A stretch of DNA of 64,000 nucleotides from RYN-230 sp963711705 (GCA_963711705.1 CAVQFM010000010.1:1-64000), one strand, 5' to 3'. Positions 15,948 to 24,982 are shown, numbered from the stretch's first letter. Made by a program: numbers and translations. The notes: generated from the sequence alone by a model not told the origin.

Positions 15948-18695
15948 ATGGCAACCGGGGGGACGGCCGGCTTCGGGACGCTGCTCAAGCGCCAGCGACT
16001 GGCCGCCGGGCTGACTCAGGAGGCCCTGGCCGAGCGGGCCGGGCTCAGCGCCAAGGCCGTCAGCGACCTGGAACGCGACCCAGCCCGCACGCCGCGGCTG
16101 GGCACGGTGGCCCTGCTGGCTGACGCGCTCGGGGCCGATCCGGCCGCGCGCACCGAACTGCTCGCAGCGGCCCGGCCGGACGGCGGACCCAGCCGGGCGG
16201 CACCAGTCACCGAACTCCCCCGGCGTGGCCTGCCCCGCCCACTCACTCCGCTGATCGGCCGGGCCGGCGTGACCGCGGCCGTGGTGAAGCTGCTCGGCCG
16301 GGCCGACACCCAGCTGCTGACGCTCACCGGGCCGGGCGGGGTGGGCAAGACCCGGCTGGCCATCGAGGTGACCCAGCGGGTGGCGGGCGATTTCGCCGAC
16401 GGGGCGGTCTTCGTCGACCTCGCCCCGCTACGTGACCCCGGGCTGGTGCTGAGCGCCATCGCCCAGCGGCTGGGCGTGGACGAGCGGGACGCCGCCCCGC
16501 TCCCCGGCCGGCTGGCCGCCGCCCTGCGGTCCCGGCAGCTGCTGATCCTGCTGGACAACTTCGAGCACCTGCTGGCCGCGCGGGACAGCGTGCTCACCCT
16601 GCTGGAGGCGTGCCCGCAGGTGGTCATGCTGGTCACCAGCCGGATCGCGCTGGATGTTCGGGGTGGCCGCGAATACCCGGTCGCCCCGCTGGCCCTGCCC
16701 AGCGCATCCGCCGGGCCGGACACACTGAGCGGTTCGCCCGCGGTGCAGCTGTTCCTGGAGCGGGCCAGCGCTACCGGCGCCGAACTCCCGCTGGAGGGCG
16801 AGGCGGCGCAAGCGGTGGGCGAGATCTGCCGGCGGCTGGAAGGGCTGCCGCTGGCCATCGAGCTGGCCGCGGCCCGGACCCGGCTGCTCTCCCCGGCGGC
16901 GCTGCTGGACCGGCTGGACCGCCGGCTGCCGGTGCTGGCCGGCGGCCCGCACGACCTGCCAGCCCGGCAGAAAACCATGCGGGACGCGATCGCCTGGAGC
17001 TACGAGCTGCTGGACGAACCGGAGCAAGCGCTGTTCCGCCGGATGTGCGTGTTCACCGGCGGCTGCACGCTGGACGCGGCCGAGGTCATCTGCGCTGACG
17101 GCCAGGCCGGGCCCGCGGTCCTGGACCGGCTGGCCGGGCTGGTGGCCAGCAGCCTGCTCCGCCGCGACGACGCCGATCCGGCCGGTGCCCAGCGGGCCCC
17201 CGGCCGCCCGCCCCGGGTCACGATGCTGGAGACGATCCGCGAGTACGGCACCGAACGGCTGGACGAGCACGGCGAGACCGAAGCGGCCGGCCAGCGGCAT
17301 ACCACCTACTACCTGGAATTGGCCGAGGCCGCAGCGGCCGACCTGGCCGGCCCGGACGCCGCGGCCGGGCTGGCGCGGCTGGATGCCGAGCACGACAACC
17401 TGCGGACCGCGTTGCGCCGGGCGGTGGACCGGGGCGACCGGGCGACCGCGCTGCGGCTGGCCGGTGCGCTATGGCGGTTCTGGGCCCAGCGGGGTCACCT
17501 CAGCGAGGGGCGCCGGTGGTTCGCCGAGGCGTTCGCGCTGCCCGGCGATACCGGTCCTGTCAGCCCGGCCAGGCAGGTCAACTGGCTGGTCGGCGCGGCC
17601 CGGCTGGCCATGGAGCAGGCCGCGTTCGACGACGCCTCGGCCCACTGTGCGCAGGCGGCCGACGTAGCCCAGCAGCAGGGGGACGCTACCGAGCAGGTGG
17701 CGGTCCTGAATACCGGGGGCTTGCTGGCCCGGGGGCTGAACCAGTACGCGGATGCCGCGCAGGCCCACGAAGCCGCGCTGCCGCTGGCCCGGGCGGCCGC
17801 CGATCACACCGGTGCGGCCTTGGCCCTGCTCGGGCTGGCCTACGCGGCGATGTTCACCGGTGACGCCCCGCGGGTCAGTCCGCTGGCCGAGCAGAGCCTG
17901 GCCGAGGCCCGGAAATCCACTGATCCGCTCGTCCTGGCTCAGGTGCTCTACTTCATGAGCTGGGTGGCGAGCAACGGCGCCGGGCTCGACCGGGCCCGGG
18001 CCCTCGTCACCGAGGCGCTGGACCTGTACGCCGCGCTGGGTGACACGAGCGGCCGGGCCGAAGGCCTGTTCGTGCTGGGCACCGTCGAGATGTACTCGGC
18101 CCGGTACCAGGAGGCGGCCGACGTCATCACCGAGGGCCTGGAGTTGCACCGGAACAGCGGGGCCGAGCCCATCACCGCGCGGGATCTCGGCGGTCTCGGG
18201 ACCGCCCTGCTGAACCTGGGTGACCTGACCCGCGCCCGTGCTGTGCTCGACGAGAGCCTGGTGGTCGCCCGGAGCTACGAAGATCGCTGGAGTTCGGCCA
18301 TGTCGCTGATGCTGCTCGGCCACGTCAACCTGGCCGATGCGCAGGTCAGCCAGGCCCGGGCGGTGCTGACCGAGGCAGGATCGCTGTTCCAGGAGATCGG
18401 GAACATGGTCTACCTGCCCTGGTGCCTGGAAGGCGTGGCCGGCCTGGCCGCCGCCGAGGGCGACTACGAACGCGCCGCGGAACTGGCCGGGGCCCGCGAC
18501 GCGCTCCGCGAGCAGATCGGCGTGTTCCTGCCGCCCGTGTACCCGGCGGGCTACACCCGGACCCTGGAAACAGCCCGCGCCGCGCTCGGCCCGGCCGCCT
18601 TCGACGCCGCCCACGCCCGGCTCGCAAACGTGCCGCCACCGCAGATCATCGCGACCGTCATGACCGGCCTGGCCGCGCTCCCGAACCATTCATGA
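15948..18695 (+). CDS. XRE-HTH / STAND ATPase / TPR regulator
   Basis: This is a 915-residue signal-transducing NTPase. An XRE helix-turn-helix fills residues 8-65 (LLKRQRLAAGLTQEALAERA). The NB-ARC-like ATPase has Walker A GPGGVGKT near residue 126 and Walker B LLILLDNFEHLL near residue 200, and LEGLPLAIELAAART marks the GxP motif. A long C-terminal array of TPR-like helical repeats runs from about 440 to the end. Such proteins bind DNA and switch on ligand sensing through the repeats. It is divergent from the SnoaL operon, which it may control. The stop lies inside the first base pairs of a 53-bp palindromic repeat. Confidence 0.88.
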   Translation: MATGGTAGFGTLLKRQRLAAGLTQEALAERAGLSAKAVSDLERDPARTPRLGTVALLADALGADPAARTELLAAARPDGGPSRAAPVTELPRRGLPRPLTPLIGRAGVTAAVVKLLGRADTQLLTLTGPGGVGKTRLAIEVTQRVAGDFADGAVFVDLAPLRDPGLVLSAIAQRLGVDERDAAPLPGRLAAALRSRQLLILLDNFEHLLAARDSVLTLLEACPQVVMLVTSRIALDVRGGREYPVAPLALPSASAGPDTLSGSPAVQLFLERASATGAELPLEGEAAQAVGEICRRLEGLPLAIELAAARTRLLSPAALLDRLDRRLPVLAGGPHDLPARQKTMRDAIAWSYELLDEPEQALFRRMCVFTGGCTLDAAEVICADGQAGPAVLDRLAGLVASSLLRRDDADPAGAQRAPGRPPRVTMLETIREYGTERLDEHGETEAAGQRHTTYYLELAEAAAADLAGPDAAAGLARLDAEHDNLRTALRRAVDRGDRATALRLAGALWRFWAQRGHLSEGRRWFAEAFALPGDTGPVSPARQVNWLVGAARLAMEQAAFDDASAHCAQAADVAQQQGDATEQVAVLNTGGLLARGLNQYADAAQAHEAALPLARAAADHTGAALALLGLAYAAMFTGDAPRVSPLAEQSLAEARKSTDPLVLAQVLYFMSWVASNGAGLDRARALVTEALDLYAALGDTSGRAEGLFVLGTVEMYSARYQEAADVITEGLELHRNSGAEPITARDLGGLGTALLNLGDLTRARAVLDESLVVARSYEDRWSSAMSLMLLGHVNLADAQVSQARAVLTEAGSLFQEIGNMVYLPWCLEGVAGLAAAEGDYERAAELAGARDALREQIGVFLPPVYPAGYTRTLETARAALGPAAFDAAHARLANVPPPQIIATVMTGLAALPNHS

Positions 18696-18743
18696 TCGCG
18701 GGCGGTTTGTGTCAGCTGCGAACACAAAGTGACCACGATCATG
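18691..18743. repeat. 53-bp palindromic intergenic repeat, copy 1
   Basis: The element starts CATGATCG and ends CGATCATG, with a central loop CAGCTGCGA closed by a TTTGTGT/ACACAAA stem. It sits between the convergent STAND regulator and dprA genes and contains the regulator's TGA stop. A second copy of identical length is at 57436-57488 in opposite orientation, also between convergent genes. It probably acts as a bidirectional terminator. Confidence 0.75.
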
Positions 18744-18756
18744 AGGCTGCGGACGC

Positions 18757-19716
18757 CTAACCCAGCGGCTCACGGGACGCCACCGGGTGGAGGTCACCGG
18801 GCGGCACCAGGCTCCCCGCGATGAGCTGGTCGACCAGGTCGAGCACGGAGACCAGGCCGCGGGCCACGTGCACGCCGGGGCGGCCGGCCAGCGCCCGGGC
18901 CCAGTCACAGCGCCGGGTGACCAGGTCGGTCAGGATCACCGGGCGGCCGTGCCCGGCAGCCACCCGGGCCTGGTGCCGGGCGCCGCTGCGCTCGCCCGCT
19001 TCCACCACCACGGTGGCCAGCCCGTACCCGGACATCGTGGCGTTGCGCATCAGGAAGTTGTGCTTGCGCGGCGGCGCCTCCGGCCAGAACTGGGACAGCA
19101 CCAGTCCCCGCTGGGCGATCTCCTCCTGCAGGCCGCGGTTCCCGGCCGGGTAGGCCCGGTTGATCCCGGTACCCACGACCGCCACGGTACGGCCCCCGGC
19201 GGCCAGCGCCGCCCGGTGGGCCGCGCTGTCGATGCCGAGCGCCAGCCCCGCGGCCACCGCCACTCCCCGCCGTACCAGTCCCTGGGCCACCCGCGCCGCG
19301 ATGTCCAGTCCCGGTCCGGACGCCTGCCGGGAGCCGATCACCGACACGGCGAGGTCGTCCGGGATCATCTCCCCGCGGGCGAACAGGATGGGCGGTGCCT
19401 GCGGAATCTGCCGCAGCCGGGCCGGGTATTCCTGGTCGAGGATGCTCAGCAGCCGCACCCCCTGGCCGGCCCACTGGGCGATCTGGCGGGCGGCCGCGTC
19501 CAGCGCATAGGCCTCCTGGGCCGGGCCCGGCACCGGCGGCGGCATCAGCCACCGCCACACGGCCACCGCGCTGCCCGCCGCCCGGACCTCGGCCGCGATC
19601 TCGGCCCAGCGCAGGCCGCCCGGCCGCCCCTGCAACAGCGCCACCATCGCGGCCTGTTCGGCCCGCACGCTGTCCTCACCCCGGGGGCTGCCCACCACTT
19701 CAGCGTACGAGGGCAA
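18757..19716 (-). CDS. DprA/Smf-family DNA-processing protein paralogue
   Basis: The protein has up to 319 residues and a Rossmann-like SMF domain. Recognisable segments are VSVIGSRQASGPG, GLALGIDSAAHRAAL, VGTGINRAYPAGNRGL and FLMRNATMSGYGLATVVVEAG. The usual IAGLS-type core and the C-terminal winged helix are altered or absent, so this looks like a divergent paralogue. Canonical DprA loads RecA on incoming single-stranded DNA; related forms occur in defence and mobile contexts. The first start is a TTG without ribosome site; GTG 19668 after GGTGAGG is an alternative. The flanking upstream DNA is unusually AT-rich. Confidence 0.75.
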   Translation of the reverse strand: MPSYAEVVGSPRGEDSVRAEQAAMVALLQGRPGGLRWAEIAAEVRAAGSAVAVWRWLMPPPVPGPAQEAYALDAAARQIAQWAGQGVRLLSILDQEYPARLRQIPQAPPILFARGEMIPDDLAVSVIGSRQASGPGLDIAARVAQGLVRRGVAVAAGLALGIDSAAHRAALAAGGRTVAVVGTGINRAYPAGNRGLQEEIAQRGLVLSQFWPEAPPRKHNFLMRNATMSGYGLATVVVEAGERSGARHQARVAAGHGRPVILTDLVTRRCDWARALAGRPGVHVARGLVSVLDLVDQLIAGSLVPPGDLHPVASREPLG

Positions 19717-19889
19717 ACCGCTGCTGCTTGCTTATTCACAACTAAAAGGATCCGGGAAACTAAATAGACTGGCGTATCCGTTTGCAGTGCTTTAGCGCCA
19801 CAACTGCAACACTGCCTCATACCTCAGCAAATTAAGCGTGCGCCCGGTGAATTCCGCGGGCAGGAATCCGCCATTACTTCGTGAACCCG

Positions 19890-20753
19890 TCATATACCCG
19901 GCAATGACCCGGCGGCTGGGGCCGCGTTCCGCTGGGCCAGGATGCGCTGCCGGGCGGCCTCGTACAGGACCGCGGTGGCCGCGCTGGCCGCGTTCAGCGA
20001 ACTCGCGGCCCCGGTCATCGGAATGCTGACCAGGCGGTCGCACAGCTCCCGCCACCCGCCGCTCAGCCCGGTGCCCTCGTTCCCGACCACCAGCAGCGTG
20101 GGCCCGGTGAAGTCGGCGTCGAACACGGCCTGGCCGCCGTGCTCATCCGCGCCGGCCAGCACGACCGGCCAGCCCCGCGCCCGCCGCGCCGCCAGCCAGC
20201 CGGCCACCTCGCGGTGCGAAGCACAGCGGACCACCGGCACCGCGAACAGCGAGCCGGTGCTGGCCCGCACCGACCGGGGGTCGTACACGTCGGCCGCGTG
20301 CCCGGTGACGATGACGCCGTGCGCGCCGAACGCGTCCGCCGACCGGATGATGCTGCCGATGTTGCCCGGGCTGGCCGGGCGGTCCAGCACGACACCCAGG
20401 AAGCCCTCGTCAGCCGGGATGCGATCGAGGTCATCGCGGGGCAGCCCGGCCACGGCCACCAGCTCGGGCTGGCTGTCCGCCTTTTCGCCCAGCTCGGCCA
20501 GCAGGTCCGGGGCCATGGCCACCTGGACGCTGTCAACCGTGCGCAGCAGTTGCTGGGCCCAGTCCGACAGCGGCCGCCCGGCATCGTAGATCAGCGCATG
20601 CAGCGGCCAGCCGGACGCGGCAGCCAGCGAGATCGGCCGCACCCCCTGGACCAGGAACTCACCTGAGCGCTGCCGCTTGGCCCGGTTGCCGAGCAGTGAC
20701 TGCCACTGCTGGAAACGGGCATTGCGGGACGTCACCCGCAGTGTGCCCGCCAC
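19890..20753 (-). CDS. SpoU/TrmH-family RNA 2'-O-methyltransferase
   Basis: The 287-residue protein has an N-terminal substrate-binding region (RNARFQQWQSLLGNRAKRQ, EFLVQGVRPI) and a C-terminal SPOUT domain. The three SpoU motifs are RPASPGNIGSIIRSADAFG, LLVVGNEGTGLS and VSIPMTGAASSLNAASAAT. It would methylate a ribose 2'-OH in rRNA or tRNA using S-adenosylmethionine; the target is not predictable. GTG 20753 follows GGGAGG and is preferred to a longer form. It is distinct from RlmB, which is encoded at 52098. Confidence 0.85.
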   Translation of the reverse strand: MAGTLRVTSRNARFQQWQSLLGNRAKRQRSGEFLVQGVRPISLAAASGWPLHALIYDAGRPLSDWAQQLLRTVDSVQVAMAPDLLAELGEKADSQPELVAVAGLPRDDLDRIPADEGFLGVVLDRPASPGNIGSIIRSADAFGAHGVIVTGHAADVYDPRSVRASTGSLFAVPVVRCASHREVAGWLAARRARGWPVVLAGADEHGGQAVFDADFTGPTLLVVGNEGTGLSGGWRELCDRLVSIPMTGAASSLNAASAATAVLYEAARQRILAQRNAAPAAGSLPGI

Positions 20754-20918
20754 CTGACCTCCCGCCTCGCTGCCCGGCACGACTCTACGCAACCGCCCGC
20801 CGGGGCGGTGGGGCTGCTCTGGCGCCGGCCGGTGGTCTGCCGCTGGCCGCTGCTAGCTGGCCCGCCTGCCGGACGGCTAGAGTCCTAGTAAATCTGCGAT
20901 CATTTCTACGGAGCAGGC

Positions 20919-22091
20919 GTGGATTTCGCTGAGACCACCGAGCACCGCGACCTGCGCGCCGCGGTCGCCGCCATAGCCAGCGCCTTCGGGCCGAAGTACT
21001 ACCTCGAGCACGCGGCCAGTGGTACCCCCTGTGACGAGCTCTGGTCCCAGCTCGGCGAAGCCGGCTTCATCGGGGTGAACATCCCGGCCGAGTACGGCGG
21101 CGGGGGCGGCGGGCTCACCGAACTGGCCCTGGTCTGCGAGGAACTCGGCGCGCAGGGCACCCCGCTGCTGCTGCTCGTTGTCTCGGCGGCCATCTCGGCC
21201 GCGATGATCGCCGAGTTCGGCACCGACGAGCAGCGCAAGGCCTGGCTGCCCGGGCTGGCCGCCGGCACCAGCAAGGTCGTGTTCGCGATCACCGAGCCGG
21301 ACGCGGGCTCGAACACCCACCGGCTGGCCACCACCGCGCGGCCGGTGACGGGGGATGGGGCAGCGGGCGGGGACCAGTGGACTCTGCGCGGCACCAAGTA
21401 CTACATCTCCGGGGTGAACGAGGCGGATGCGGTCCTGGTCGTCGCGCGGACCGGCACCGGCCAGCGGGGCGGCGCCGAGCTGTCCCTGTTCCTCGTGCCC
21501 ACGGACGCGCCCGGCCTGGAGTCCCGCGTCCTGCCGGTGGACATCATGCTCCCGGAGAAGCAGTTCACCCTGCACTTCGACGACGTCCGGCTCGGCCCGG
21601 AAGCGCTGCTCGGCGTCGCGGGGCAGGGCTTCCGGCAGGTCTTTCACGGGCTGAACCCGGAGCGGATCACCGGCGCGGCGGCCTGCGTCGGCATCGCCCG
21701 GTACGTGCTGGCCGGGGCGGCCCGGTACGCCACCGAGCGCCAGGTCTGGTCGGCGCCGATCGGCACCCACCAGGGCGTGGCCCACCCGCTGGCCCGGGCC
21801 AAGATCGAGACCGAGCTGGCTGCGCTGATGATCCGGCAGGCCTGCTGGCAGCACGACCACGGCCAGCCGGCCGGTGAGTCGGCCAACATGGCCAAGTACG
21901 CCGCGGCCGAAGCCTCGATCGCCGCGGTGGACGCCGCGATGCAGGCGCACGGCGGCAACGGTTTCGCCGCCGAGTACGGCCTGATCCCGTACTGGGGCAT
22001 GGCCCGGCTGCTCCGGGTCGCCCCGGTGAACCGGGAGATGATTCTCAACTTCGTGGCCCAGCACAGCCTGGGACTGCCCCGGTCCTACTAG
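20919..22091 (+). CDS. Acyl-CoA dehydrogenase
   Basis: This is a 390-residue FAD-dependent acyl-CoA dehydrogenase with three domains. The N-terminal helices carry GFIGVNIPAEYGGGGG, the central beta domain has VFAITEPDAGSNTH and a substrate loop ending KYYISGVNEADAVLVV, and the C-terminal helical domain carries QAHGGNGFAAEYGL. It introduces the first double bond into an acyl-CoA in a beta-oxidation-like route. GTG 20919 follows GGAGCAGGC. Thirty bases downstream lies a truncated acyl-CoA synthetase gene on the same strand, probably in the same transcript. Confidence 0.9.
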   Translation: MDFAETTEHRDLRAAVAAIASAFGPKYYLEHAASGTPCDELWSQLGEAGFIGVNIPAEYGGGGGGLTELALVCEELGAQGTPLLLLVVSAAISAAMIAEFGTDEQRKAWLPGLAAGTSKVVFAITEPDAGSNTHRLATTARPVTGDGAAGGDQWTLRGTKYYISGVNEADAVLVVARTGTGQRGGAELSLFLVPTDAPGLESRVLPVDIMLPEKQFTLHFDDVRLGPEALLGVAGQGFRQVFHGLNPERITGAAACVGIARYVLAGAARYATERQVWSAPIGTHQGVAHPLARAKIETELAALMIRQACWQHDHGQPAGESANMAKYAAAEASIAAVDAAMQAHGGNGFAAEYGLIPYWGMARLLRVAPVNREMILNFVAQHSLGLPRSY

Positions 22092-22121
22092 GCCGGCGAC
22101 CGCACGACCCAGGGAGGCACG

Positions 22122-22745
22122 GTGGATCTCACGCGCAACCTCATCCAGCGGATCAACGTGGGCGACTCGCTGACCCGCTCGGCCGCGGCCCGGCCCGGCC
22201 ATCTCGCGATGGTGGACGGCGGCCGGCAGTGGACCTACCAGGAGTTCAACAGCTGGGTCAACCAGCTCGCGCACGGGCTGGCGGCCCGGGGGTACACCCG
22301 CGGCGACGCGCTCGGCATGGCCTCCGGCAACAGCGCCGAGTTCCTGGCCGTGTACTTCGCCTGCGCCAAGCTCGGCCTGGTCTGCGTGCCGGTCAACCTG
22401 GGCTGGCGGTCCGAGGAGGTCGCCTACGTCCTCGACCACTCCGGGGAGAATGTCGCCTCCATCGAAGTGGAGAAGGCGGTCTATGCCGCCGACCCACGGG
22501 TGGCCGAGGCGGTGGTGGTCGGGCTGCCGCACGACCGGTGGGACGAGGCCATCACCGCGGTCGTGGTGCCCAAGGCGGGCGAGACGATCGACCCGGCGCA
22601 GCTGCTCGATGCGCTGCGCGGCCTGCTCGACGGCTACAAGGTGCCGAAGGCGGTGATCGTCGCGGACGAGCTGCCCAAGACATTGACCGGCAAGATCCAG
22701 AAGAACGTGGTCCGGGACACCCACGCGGGGCACTACCAGAGCTGA
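22122..22745 (+). CDS. Internally deleted acyl-CoA synthetase (AMP-binding) remnant or mini-protein
   Basis: The 207-residue product joins both ends of an ANL-superfamily synthetase. Residues 1-107 match the N-terminal start (AAARPGHLAMVDGGRQWTY to EEVAYVLDHSG). Residues 108-207 match the C-terminal lid (ENVASIEVEKAVY to LPKTLTGKIQKN, with the catalytic lysine). About 300 residues between, including the AMP-binding P-loop and core A5-A8 motifs, are missing in frame near base 22440. It cannot activate acids by itself. The GTG start with GGGAGG, the intact frame and the stop suggest it is still translated. It could be a recent deletion, an assembly collapse, or a regulatory fragment. Confidence 0.75.
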   Translation: MDLTRNLIQRINVGDSLTRSAAARPGHLAMVDGGRQWTYQEFNSWVNQLAHGLAARGYTRGDALGMASGNSAEFLAVYFACAKLGLVCVPVNLGWRSEEVAYVLDHSGENVASIEVEKAVYAADPRVAEAVVVGLPHDRWDEAITAVVVPKAGETIDPAQLLDALRGLLDGYKVPKAVIVADELPKTLTGKIQKNVVRDTHAGHYQS

Positions 22746-22762
22746 CCGGCGATGGCGGCTGG

Positions 22763-23596
22763 CTACTTCTTCGGCCGGTACTGCAGCCGCCGCCGGGCCT
22801 GCTCGCTCTTGCCCGAGCGCTCGTTGTCCGCGGCCGCCTGCCGGGCCTGGTCCAGGTCGGCCTGGGTGAGCAGGCCGCTGCCGAGCAGGAACTCGGCCAG
22901 CTCACGCTGGTGCCCGGCTTCGCGCCAGATGAACCCCTGCAGCTGCTTCTTGTAGTCGGACACGGCGCCGTCGCCGCTGAGGTCCAGGGCGATGACGACG
23001 TCGGTCATCGGCACCGGCTGCGGGGCGGGCAGGCCCAGGATGAACTCCTGGTAGTGAAAGGCCATGGCCAGCCGGGCCATGGCATTGCGGGCGAAGTAGC
23101 CGCGGACCCGTTCCGCCGCGTCCGGCCGCGGCGGGCTGCCCCGCTTGGCCAGCGCCCCGTCGCCCGGGACCTGCTTTTCCTGGGTGGCCAGCTGCTCGTC
23201 GCCGGCCGGGGCGGCGGGCTCACCGGACTGCCCGGGCGGGGCGTCCAGCCGCAGCGGCAGCACCCAGTTCCCGACGCTGACCAGCCAGGCACCGGGCTCC
23301 AGGACCAGCGGCAGGGTCTCGTAGTGCTGGGCCGGGGCGACCGGCAGCACCCGCTCGGCCACGGCCTGCACGCCCCGGGCGTCCAGCGGCGGCCCGCCCG
23401 CGTACCGGGCCAGGTACACCGGGTAGGTCGGGTCGCGGCTGAACACCTCCCACCGGCGGTGCACGTGCCGCACGCCCGCGCAGCGCGGGGCCCGGTGCAA
23501 GGTGAGGTCGCTGTTGCCGCTGAGCAGGCTGCGGTCCAGCCAGGTGATCTCGTCGGGCGGGCAGCTCAGCCATTCCTTGCGCGCCGCGACCCACAC
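22763..23596 (-). CDS. Uncharacterised protein downstream of the FHA gene
   Basis: This protein of about 277 residues belongs to no family I recognise. It has no signal peptide or membrane helix. The N-terminal part has mixed beta-like segments (VWVAARKEWLSCPP, EVFSRDPTYPVYLARYAGG, LEPGAWLVSVGNWVLPLRL). The C-terminal part is helical with RGYFARNAMARLAMAF, YKKQLQGFIWREAGHQRELAEFLL and a Lys/Arg-rich end. The start is uncertain: GTG 23596 lacks a clear ribosome site, and the frame is open further upstream into the FHA gene. Close tandem arrangement with the FHA gene suggests a functional link. Confidence 0.6.
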   Translation of the reverse strand: MWVAARKEWLSCPPDEITWLDRSLLSGNSDLTLHRAPRCAGVRHVHRRWEVFSRDPTYPVYLARYAGGPPLDARGVQAVAERVLPVAPAQHYETLPLVLEPGAWLVSVGNWVLPLRLDAPPGQSGEPAAPAGDEQLATQEKQVPGDGALAKRGSPPRPDAAERVRGYFARNAMARLAMAFHYQEFILGLPAPQPVPMTDVVIALDLSGDGAVSDYKKQLQGFIWREAGHQRELAEFLLGSGLLTQADLDQARQAAADNERSGKSEQARRRLQYRPKK

Positions 23597-23628
23597 GGAC
23601 AGCCGGGCCCGGCCCGGTGGCGGCCCGG

Positions 23629-24753
23629 TCAGCCGATCCTGACCCGGGACACCGGCGCGTCCTGATTCTTGCCCCAGCGGATGATGTCGCCGTCGCGTAG
23701 CGGGTGCTCCCCCGCCAGAGCGATTTCGTTCAGCGTGAGCCCGTTCAGGCCCAGGTTGGCTATCCACCACTGCCCGTCAGAGTACGTGAATCTGGCGTGC
23801 TCCCTGGAAACTGTAGGCACATCGGGCAGCAGGAGTTCCACGCCCGCCCCGCGCCCGGCGCGGGCCCCGGAGACCTGGGTCTCGACCACGTCGTCGCCGG
23901 TCGCCAGCCGGAGCAGCGGGATGGCGGGCCGGGCCGCCTCGGTCACCGTCGGTGGTCCCGGGGGCGCAGCCGCCGCCGTCACCGGCTCGGCGGATGTGGC
24001 CCCGTCGTGCGAGAACGGCCAGCCTGGCTTGGCCGCCGGGACTGGCTGCGGCACCTGGAAGGCCCGCGGCTCAGCCGTGGACGGGGGTACCTGGAAGGCC
24101 CGCGGCTCAGCCGTGGACGGGGGCACCTGGAAGGCCCGCGGCCCGGGCGCGGGGGGCGTGGCCACGCCGAGCGGCCGGGCCTGGCGCAGCTGGTAGCGGC
24201 CTTCGGGCACGGCCGGGTCGCTGAGCACGTGCACCTCGGCCGGGCCATAGCTGGCGAAGTGCGCGCCGTGCGCGGCCACCTGCTCGGCATACACCTCGGC
24301 GGCGCTGGAGGCGACCAGGCCGTAGTCCATCCGCTCGCCGAGCGATTCGTAGTCGCGCTGGCTCAGCCGCAGTTCGATCGCGTTCGGCGCGAGCAGCGCC
24401 CCGCTCGGGGTCACCACGAACACCTCGGCCAGGTGCCGCAGGCTCAGCTGGAGGACGTCCTGCCCGTCGCGCCAGGGCCGGCTGGCCATCCCGCGCACCC
24501 ACGGATGCTCCCGGGTGACCCCGAGCAGGCGGAACCCGAACCAGGTCAGGGCGGTGACCACGGCCAGCAGAAGGAGCAGCGCGGTGCCCACGACGAGGGA
24601 TCCGGTCATCAGCATGAGCACGGCCCAGCACGCGGCGACGCCGGCCACCACCGCCCACCGCTTCCGGCTCCGCTTGTGCATCGGCGGCCGGGCGGATGGG
24701 TGCGGCGGCCGGGCCCGGCCCGGGTGGCTGGGCGCTTCCGCCTGGTCAAGCAT
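23629..24753 (-). CDS. Membrane-anchored FHA-domain protein
   Basis: The 374-residue protein begins with a Pro/His-rich head and two hydrophobic helices (residues about 32-70, WAVVAGVAACWAVLMLMTG and TALLLLLAVVTALTWFGF). A cytoplasmic domain of unknown fold follows to about residue 190, then a Pro-rich linker with 12-residue repeats. The C-terminal FHA domain has the VELLLPDVPTVSREHARF and LNGLTLNEIAL signatures, which bind phosphothreonine peptides. It is likely a substrate or adaptor of Ser/Thr kinases (none in the window). ATG 24753 follows GGAGGAG. Confidence 0.85.
   Translation of the reverse strand: MLDQAEAPSHPGRARPPHPSARPPMHKRSRKRWAVVAGVAACWAVLMLMTGSLVVGTALLLLLAVVTALTWFGFRLLGVTREHPWVRGMASRPWRDGQDVLQLSLRHLAEVFVVTPSGALLAPNAIELRLSQRDYESLGERMDYGLVASSAAEVYAEQVAAHGAHFASYGPAEVHVLSDPAVPEGRYQLRQARPLGVATPPAPGPRAFQVPPSTAEPRAFQVPPSTAEPRAFQVPQPVPAAKPGWPFSHDGATSAEPVTAAAAPPGPPTVTEAARPAIPLLRLATGDDVVETQVSGARAGRGAGVELLLPDVPTVSREHARFTYSDGQWWIANLGLNGLTLNEIALAGEHPLRDGDIIRWGKNQDAPVSRVRIG
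24052..24142. repeat. 36-bp tandem repeat inside the FHA gene
   Basis: Two nearly identical 36-bp units (24052-24087 and 24088-24123) plus a half unit encode repeats of PRAFQVPPSTAE in the linker before the FHA domain. Because the unit is a multiple of three, copy number can change without frame loss, which makes linker length polymorphic. Confidence 0.85.
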
Positions 24754-24982
24754 GGCCCACCATCTCCTCCCCACGGGCAGCAGGCCCGACTGAGGTGTCC
24801 ATGGGTTGAGGATGCGGACATCCGGCCGCACCGGTCAACGAATTCCGGCCGGCTCCCAGATATCTGGAAGTTGCCACGCCGTCGTGTGATCAGCCCTGAT
24901 CGCCGCCAGCCCCGGCCGGGGCAGCCCAGGCCGCTGATCCCACCTGGCCAGAATCGGTTCAGCTGGCACCGGGCATGGGAAG

